A stretch of 64,000 bases of DNA. Origin: Taishania sp964580465. GTDB lineage: Bacteria > Bacteroidota > Bacteroidia > Flavobacteriales_D > Crocinitomicaceae. The DNA lies in contig CAZOKJ010000001.1 in assembly GCA_964580465.1 (NCBI GenBank), positions 1-64,000 on the forward strand, in the 5' to 3' direction. Every line of letters begins with the position of its first letter. Within the stretch, counting starts at the first letter, position 1. Made by a program: the position numbers and the translations under genes. The notes beneath the pieces were generated by a model. It was not told the DNA's origin and did no database searches. It saw only the letters and a program-made list of their open reading frames with translations. Of this stretch, positions 59,471 through 64,000 are shown piece after piece.

Positions 59471-61339
59471 ATGAGTTTTATTTATTTTTACTTATACATT
59501 TTAATCCATCCATATTTAGCAATGTGGTGGAAAAGCTTTGGGTTAATGGGCAGAAAACCTTGGGAAGCACTCATTCCGGGCTACAATTACTTCGTTGCTT
59601 ACCAAACCTTATTGAAAAAAGGTTGGTGGACTTTATTGTTAGCAATTCCAGGGGTACATTTGGTAATGTTAGCTGTGTTGAATGTAACGTATATACGTCG
59701 TTTTGGCTATTTTAGTTTGCTAGATACGGTACAAGGTATCTTTTTTCCCTACATCGTTTTCTTTAAAATTGCTAAAAATCAAGACAAAATGTTGCCCGAA
59801 ACCAACTGGGCAAATAGTAAAGAAGTATCTGATAGAGCATGGGGTGACCATTTGGCATTGTTTTTAGCATTGCCAATTTTAGGTCATGCTATTGCCTTGG
59901 GAATTGGCGCTGTTACTCGTGAGAAACCTGGTTCTAAATCAAAAGTGAAAGAATGGGGTGATTCTATCATTTTTGCATTAGTTGCTGCTTTGATCTTAAG
60001 AACTTACGTGTTTGAACCGTTTAGAATTCCAACAGGATCAATGGAAAGAACATTATTGGTCGGTGACTTTTTATTTGTGAATAAGTTATCTTATGGACCA
60101 AAAGTACCTGTTACTCCACTTTCTTATCCATTGGTACACAATACAACGCCTGTCATTCCAATGCGTTCGTACACTACTTTTGAAAAAGGTACATACAAAC
60201 GTTTACCTGGTTTTTCAGAGGTTAAACGCAACGATGTAGTTGTGTTCAACTATCCAGCAGGTGATACTGCGGTTTACGATCCTCGTATGCCTTTTGGATT
60301 AATGGGACATGAATATGAAGGTATTGTCAATGATGAAGCGTACCGCATGTATTTAGACCAAACAAGAAGTCGTCAAGAGGTTATTAAACGTTTTTACATT
60401 GATTCTTTAACCAAAACAGGACAAGCAAATGATGATTTGTTAAATCGCCTAATTGGAGAGCGCATTGACTTTGAATTCATGAAAGATGTTAATTCTTGGA
60501 AAGAAAAGGCGAGAAAGATGTTGGCTGTAGACAAATTGGCTCATGATAAACAAACAGGACAATTGATTCACCACTATGGAGTTATTTACCGACCAGTTGA
60601 CAAACGTGAATTTTACATCAAACGTTGTGTAGGGGTTCCAAAAGATTTCTTGGAGATTCGAAATTCTATTTTGTATGTGAACGGTCAACCAGCTTTTGTT
60701 GCTCCTCATCAAAATATTCTATACATTGCCAGTGAACCAGGTTTTGCAACGGTTCAATCATTGTATGAACGCTTTGGTATTGAACGCACCGATGTTGAAC
60801 ACGATCAATCGATGACGGTTTATGGTATTCATGCTAATTTGGAAACAATTAAAAAAGTTAGAGCAGCTTTCAAAGATGTGAATTTCACTGTTTATGTCAT
60901 TCCTCAAGCTGTACCAGATGGTAATGGAATGTACAGAGCGTCTGACCAACGTAGAAACATGGATTATTTCCCGAAAGATAAAAATATTTCGAATACCGTT
61001 TCTGATTTTGAACGTTTCCAAGTTCCTTACAAAGGTCAAGTAGTTGATTTTACTAAAACGAACATCGCTTATTTCCGTCGCATAATTACGGCTTACGAAG
61101 GTCATAAACTTGAAGAAAAACCGGATGGTATTTACATTGATGGAAAGAAAACAACTACTTATACAGTTGGGATGAATTATTACTGGATGATGGGGGATAA
61201 TCGTTACCAATCTGCTGATGCTCGTACATGGGGATTTGTCCCAGAAGATCATATCGTTGGTAAAGCATCGATGACATGGTATTCGAGCAATCCAGAATAT
61301 GGTATTCGTTGGGAGCGTGTATTTAAGAAGATTAAATAA
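59471..61339 (+). CDS. lepB: Signal peptidase I, enlarged form
   Basis: The 622-residue protein starts with an extra N-terminal membrane module (about 1-155) before the catalytic S26 domain. Box B FRIPTGSMERTLLVGDFLFVN contains the nucleophile S190, KRCVGVPKDFLEI contains the general-base K384, and GDNRYQSADAR (575-585) is box E. About 195 residues separate Ser and Lys, against about 55 in E. coli, so there is a large insert with charged helical sequence; a second enlarged spacer precedes box E. It cleaves signal peptides at the periplasmic face of the inner membrane. It shares 1 base (TAATG) with the next gene. Confidence 0.93.
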   Translation: MSFIYFYLYILIHPYLAMWWKSFGLMGRKPWEALIPGYNYFVAYQTLLKKGWWTLLLAIPGVHLVMLAVLNVTYIRRFGYFSLLDTVQGIFFPYIVFFKIAKNQDKMLPETNWANSKEVSDRAWGDHLALFLALPILGHAIALGIGAVTREKPGSKSKVKEWGDSIIFALVAALILRTYVFEPFRIPTGSMERTLLVGDFLFVNKLSYGPKVPVTPLSYPLVHNTTPVIPMRSYTTFEKGTYKRLPGFSEVKRNDVVVFNYPAGDTAVYDPRMPFGLMGHEYEGIVNDEAYRMYLDQTRSRQEVIKRFYIDSLTKTGQANDDLLNRLIGERIDFEFMKDVNSWKEKARKMLAVDKLAHDKQTGQLIHHYGVIYRPVDKREFYIKRCVGVPKDFLEIRNSILYVNGQPAFVAPHQNILYIASEPGFATVQSLYERFGIERTDVEHDQSMTVYGIHANLETIKKVRAAFKDVNFTVYVIPQAVPDGNGMYRASDQRRNMDYFPKDKNISNTVSDFERFQVPYKGQVVDFTKTNIAYFRRIITAYEGHKLEEKPDGIYIDGKKTTTYTVGMNYYWMMGDNRYQSADARTWGFVPEDHIVGKASMTWYSSNPEYGIRWERVFKKIK

Positions 61340-61935
61340 TGGAAGTTTTTCCAACTGCTTATTTTGCTCCGATTGCTTATTATCAACATTTTGTGAATGC
61401 TGACAATGCTTTTGTTGAAGTAAAAGAGCATTTTGTAAAACAAACAATTCGTACACGTTGCGAAATCTTAGGACCGAATGGCAAGCAATTGTTGAGTATT
61501 CCTGTGGAACGAGTGAATGGCAATAAAACTGCCATTGAAGATGTGTTAATCGTAGAGGATGGTTGGCGAAAGATTCATTGGAAAACCATAGAAACAGCTT
61601 ATTCTTCCGCTGCCTATTTTGATTATTATGGCACGGAAGTTAAAGAATTATTGGATTACGCTCCAGCGAAGTTGATGGATTTTAATGAGTACATTCATCA
61701 ACGTGTTCTTTCTTGGTTGGATTATGGACTTCCAACTCAATTTTCTTCCAAGTACTGTGTGCAACCATCGGTAGATTATAGGAATTATCCTTTTGATACG
61801 ACGAGAACGGAAAAGCATGCGCCTTATCATCAAGTGTTTAATGAAAAAAACAATTGTTTGATGAACCTATCCATTTTAGATTTGATTTTCAATCAAGGAC
61901 CAATGGCGAGAACGTGGATGATGAAGAGCAATTAA
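61339..61935 (+). CDS. WbqC-family protein
   Basis: The 198-residue protein begins VFPTAYFAPIAYYQHFVNAD after Met-Glu and has RTRCEILGPNGKQLLSIPVE, DDGWRKIHWKTIETAY-like (VEDGWRKIHWKTIETAYSSA) and YHQVF near the C-terminus, the WbqC pattern. WbqC genes occur in O-antigen clusters but also, as here, next to lepB in Bacteroidota; the activity is not established. Its ATG overlaps the lepB stop by one base. Confidence 0.85.
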   Translation: MEVFPTAYFAPIAYYQHFVNADNAFVEVKEHFVKQTIRTRCEILGPNGKQLLSIPVERVNGNKTAIEDVLIVEDGWRKIHWKTIETAYSSAAYFDYYGTEVKELLDYAPAKLMDFNEYIHQRVLSWLDYGLPTQFSSKYCVQPSVDYRNYPFDTTRTEKHAPYHQVFNEKNNCLMNLSILDLIFNQGPMARTWMMKSN

Positions 61936-61943
61936 TGGTTTGT

Positions 61944-61951
61944 TAAATTTG
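61944..61951 (+). promoter_or_regulatory. -7 promoter element for thioesterase-menF pair
   Basis: TAAATTTG is an exact -7 match 34 bases before the ATG at 61986. Confidence 0.45.
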
Positions 61952-61985
61952 TTTGAGCAAAGTAGATTTTTAATAAGTTTGTTAC

Positions 61986-62405
61986 ATGAGTTTGAAACAA
62001 GTATCTTTAGAATTAATAAATTCTTTCAACAAGAATACCTTGATGGAAGTATTGCACATTGAGTGCATAGAATTGGGTAATGATTATATAAAATCTCGTA
62101 TGCCTGTAAATGCAAGCACACATCAACCAGCTGGTTTATTACACGGTGGCGCGAGTGCTGCTTTAATAGAAAGCATTGGTTCAATGGGTTCTGTTTTGTT
62201 GATTGATATCGAAAAAGAAATTCCTGTTGGACTTGAAATCAATGCCAATCATATTGCTGGAGTGAAAGATGGTCATGTTGTTGCAACAGGGAAAATAGTT
62301 CATGCAGGTAAGCGTACACACGTTTGGCAAGTTGACATTCACCATGAAGAAACTGGTAAATTGGTGTGTACAGGGCGTTTAACTGTAATGATTGTTCCAC
62401 GTTAA
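61986..62405 (+). CDS. PaaI-type hotdog thioesterase
   Basis: The 139-residue protein has the hotdog-fold active region STHQPAGLLHGGASAALIESIGSMGS with the HGG motif and catalytic-type Glu, then GLEINANHIAGV. Its closest functional context is menF, 1 base downstream, which suggests the 1,4-dihydroxy-2-naphthoyl-CoA hydrolase step of menaquinone synthesis; that is an inference from position. Confidence 0.82.
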   Translation: MSLKQVSLELINSFNKNTLMEVLHIECIELGNDYIKSRMPVNASTHQPAGLLHGGASAALIESIGSMGSVLLIDIEKEIPVGLEINANHIAGVKDGHVVATGKIVHAGKRTHVWQVDIHHEETGKLVCTGRLTVMIVPR

Positions 62406-62406
62406 C

Positions 62407-63348
62407 GTGCAAGCTATTTTAACATATCGTTTTCCTAATCAGTCGGTTGTTTCTTTAAAGGGGGTATTTAAAGAACTTTCAAATCCAGCTGAATTTGAAG
62501 GGTTTATACTGACTAATTTCGAAGGCGATAAATCCTATGGTTTTTTTGAGGGAAATGATGATGAGGTTTTGATGGAAACGGTTCAACCTATTGTCATTTC
62601 TGAACAAGCGTACATTCAGCTAGCACATGAATTTATCCATTACTTGCAAGACCATTCGATCGGAAAAGCAATTCTTTCACGCATTAAAAAAGTTGCAAGT
62701 TCATTGCCAATTTCTGAGTTGTTCGACCGACTGACAGAACGTTATCCGAATGCTTTATGCTATGCATTTCAAAGTCCTTCTTTAGGAACTTGGTTTGGAG
62801 CAACGCCAGAAACATTGGTTAAAATTGAAGGAAATTCAGGTTCTACCATGTCGTTGGCTGGAACTAAACCATCCTATGACAATACATCTTGGGGTGCAAA
62901 AGAACAAGATGAACAACAAATGGTAACTGATTTTATCAATGAAAATTTACTCAAAATTTGTTTTGATGTGAAAATAGGAGAGAGGACTGAATTGGTTGCA
63001 GGTCCTGTTAAACATTTGGTGCATCATTTTCACTTTTCAGTTGATGAATTAAAGCAGTGGGAGTTAATACGCTTGTTGCATCCAACGCCAGCTGTGAGTG
63101 GCTTTCCAAGAGAGCAAGCACTTCAATGTATTTACAATTTTGAACCCCATTCGAGGTCTTTTTACGCTGGTATCATTGGAGTTAAATCTAAAGAATTAAC
63201 GCATTTATATGTGAATTTGCGTTGTGGCCAACAGTTAGCTGAAAATGTGTATTTGTACGTGGGAGGCGGTTTGACACAAGCTTCGGTGCCTGAATATGAA
63301 TGGGAGGAGACAGAAAATAAGGCTAAAACGATTGAGCTCAGTTTATAA
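62407..63348 (+). CDS. menF: Isochorismate synthase
   Basis: The protein has the C-terminal chorismate-binding half typical of the short Bacteroidota MenF: ATPETLVKIEGNSGSTMSLAGTKP (in two parts), GPVKHLVHHFHFSVD, LLHPTPAVSGFPREQAL, RSFYAGIIGV and YLYVGGGLTQASVPEYEWEE. It converts chorismate to isochorismate for menaquinone. I use GTG at 62407 (313 residues), directly after the thioesterase stop; a TTG at 62392 inside that gene is the alternative. menD, often next, is absent here. Confidence 0.88.
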   Translation: MQAILTYRFPNQSVVSLKGVFKELSNPAEFEGFILTNFEGDKSYGFFEGNDDEVLMETVQPIVISEQAYIQLAHEFIHYLQDHSIGKAILSRIKKVASSLPISELFDRLTERYPNALCYAFQSPSLGTWFGATPETLVKIEGNSGSTMSLAGTKPSYDNTSWGAKEQDEQQMVTDFINENLLKICFDVKIGERTELVAGPVKHLVHHFHFSVDELKQWELIRLLHPTPAVSGFPREQALQCIYNFEPHSRSFYAGIIGVKSKELTHLYVNLRCGQQLAENVYLYVGGGLTQASVPEYEWEETENKAKTIELSL

Positions 63349-63374
63349 AAAAAGGCACCCAAATTTGAACGCCT
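63346..63374 (-). terminator. Terminator of small lipoprotein gene
   Basis: On the minus strand AGGCGTTCA pairs with TGGGTGCCT (63353-63374) through 9 positions including three G-U pairs around an AATT loop, followed by seven T. On the plus strand the wobble pairs become A-C mismatches, so it serves mainly the minus strand. Confidence 0.65.
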
Positions 63375-63393
63375 CTCTTAGTTTTATATGAAT

Positions 63394-63603
63394 CTATTTA
63401 AAAACTTTTACTTTACAATCAGCCTTAGTTGAACCGATGTTAAAATTAGCATTACATTGATCTTTTGCATCAGACAATGTTTTGTCTTTGATTGTGTAAG
63501 TAGGAAGTTTTGTGTTGTTCACCTCACATTCACAAGTCCAGTCTTTTTTGCATGATACCAACCCGAAAGTACCAACTGCCATAATAATCATTACCTTTTT
63601 CAT
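63394..63603 (-). CDS. Small cysteine-rich lipoprotein
   Basis: The 69-residue protein has a lipoprotein signal peptide with lipobox LVSC (Cys 18), leaving a mature chain of about 52 residues with C-KKDWTCECEVN at its start and two further Cys (QC and DC) later. Four Cys besides the lipid-anchored one could form two disulfides. Small lipoproteins of this CKKxWTCxC pattern occur in other Bacteroidota; function is unknown. A -7 box at 63629-63636 and a terminator make it a single-gene unit. Confidence 0.75.
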   Translation of the reverse strand: MKKVMIIMAVGTFGLVSCKKDWTCECEVNNTKLPTYTIKDKTLSDAKDQCNANFNIGSTKADCKVKVFK

Positions 63604-63628
63604 GTTAACTAAAATTTAATATTTGATA

Positions 63629-63636
63629 CAAATGTA
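63629..63636 (-). promoter_or_regulatory. -7 promoter element for small lipoprotein gene
   Basis: The minus strand reads TACATTTG, an exact TAnnTTTG match, 25 bases before the ATG at 63603. Confidence 0.5.
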
Positions 63637-63676
63637 AACATATTTTTTTAAAATATACTATGCAAACATAGTTTTT

Positions 63677-64000
63677 TTACTCTGTTATAGTTAATTTTTT
63701 TGAGTGATAAGAAGTTAGTTTATTTTGTTGGTCCAAGTAATTGATTATCACCTTAATTTCTGGATGTTTTTTTAAGAATTCTTTTGTTTTTTTAACTCCA
63801 AAAGTCATAAAAACGGTTGAGTAGGCATCCGCCAACGTTGCATTTGGCGCAATAACAGTAACAGAAACAATGTCCGTTTGCATTGGATATCCTGTTTTGG
63901 GGTTTAAAGTGTGTCCAAATTTTTTTCCGTTTTCTTCAAAGTAATTTCGGTAGTTACCACTTGTAGCTATTCCACAATTAGAAACCGACAAAATTGATTG
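63677..64000 (-). CDS. apbE: FAD:protein FMN transferase, C-terminal part (gene runs off window)
   Basis: The visible C-terminal 107 residues (the reading frame stays open to the window edge) show the ApbE pattern: SVSNCGIATSGNYRNYF, GHTLNPKTGYP and the metal-site region NATLADAYSTVFMTFG. ApbE attaches FMN to threonine in proteins such as NqrB/NqrC. The TTG at 63991 is internal, not a start, because coding sequence continues upstream. Confidence 0.85.
   Translation of the reverse strand, partial: QSILSVSNCGIATSGNYRNYFEENGKKFGHTLNPKTGYPMQTDIVSVTVIAPNATLADAYSTVFMTFGVKKTKEFLKKHPEIKVIINYLDQQNKLTSYHSKKLTITE

Overview
The window is a chromosomal segment of a Bacteroidota bacterium, most likely order Flavobacteriales; a Fluviicola/Crocinitomicaceae-type relative is my guess from gene content, not a proven placement. 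The grounds are AT-rich DNA; genes that lack Shine-Dalgarno sequences but often carry the Bacteroidota -7 promoter element TAnnTTTG 10-60 bases upstream; a fused ccoN-ccoO cytochrome cbb3 oxidase gene in the order ccoS-NO-Q-P-G-H; the gliding/type IX secretion lipoprotein gene gldD; a serine-palmitoyltransferase-type enzyme; and the parA-parB-DUF5683-dapB-lepB-WbqC gene order. I see no prophage, insertion sequence, CRISPR array, rRNA or tRNA. It is mostly housekeeping chromosome with intergenic repeats.

Layout. 1-400 is a hierarchical tandem repeat without genes. 583-3973 holds an overlapping pair of membrane genes (FUSC protein and MFS exporter). 4033-7242 (minus) is the translation operon thrS-infC-rpmI-rplT. 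A rhomboid protease (7454-7999) precedes the minus-strand cbb3 oxidase operon (8095-13967). 14238-17555 is a polysaccharide-linked cluster (Gfo/Idh/MocA oxidoreductase, surface lipoprotein, sugar-phosphate transferase). 17694-19244 holds ExbB/ExbD and a small NTF2-fold protein, followed by recG (minus), an S9 peptidase with VanZ, a pair of unrecognised exported proteins (24669-27978), asnB and dnaK. 32059-36945 (minus) holds a degenerate ABC transporter, an M28 peptidase, a rhomboid-TPR fusion and an ECF sigma factor.

37198-50395 is almost entirely plus strand: ZIP metal transporter, gldD-folK, an OmpA/TPR lipoprotein, an alpha-oxoamine synthase, pabB-tilS, a small unknown operon containing DUF493, trxA, trmB, an ABC-F ATPase and tlyA. 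A repeat-rich gap (50396-50748) separates these from the minus-strand block fhs, MORN protein, HAD phosphatase and glycosyltransferase. The end carries ffh, parAB, DUF5683, dapB, lepB, WbqC, a thioesterase with menF, a cysteine-rich small lipoprotein and the 3' part of apbE running off the window.

Most noteworthy: (i) dnaK and trxA share a sigma-54-like promoter, TTGGCA-N6-TTGA, each with a TGAC-N5-GTC inverted repeat upstream, which suggests one stress regulon; (ii) CcoP carries an extra N-terminal haem c domain; (iii) an unrecognised overlapping gene pair encodes two exported proteins; (iv) an ABC transporter has three degenerate ATPase motifs; (v) there are several layers of short-period intergenic repeats. 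Several first-in-frame TTG or ATG codons lie inside promoter boxes or terminators, so starts were moved downstream where the sequence argues for it.
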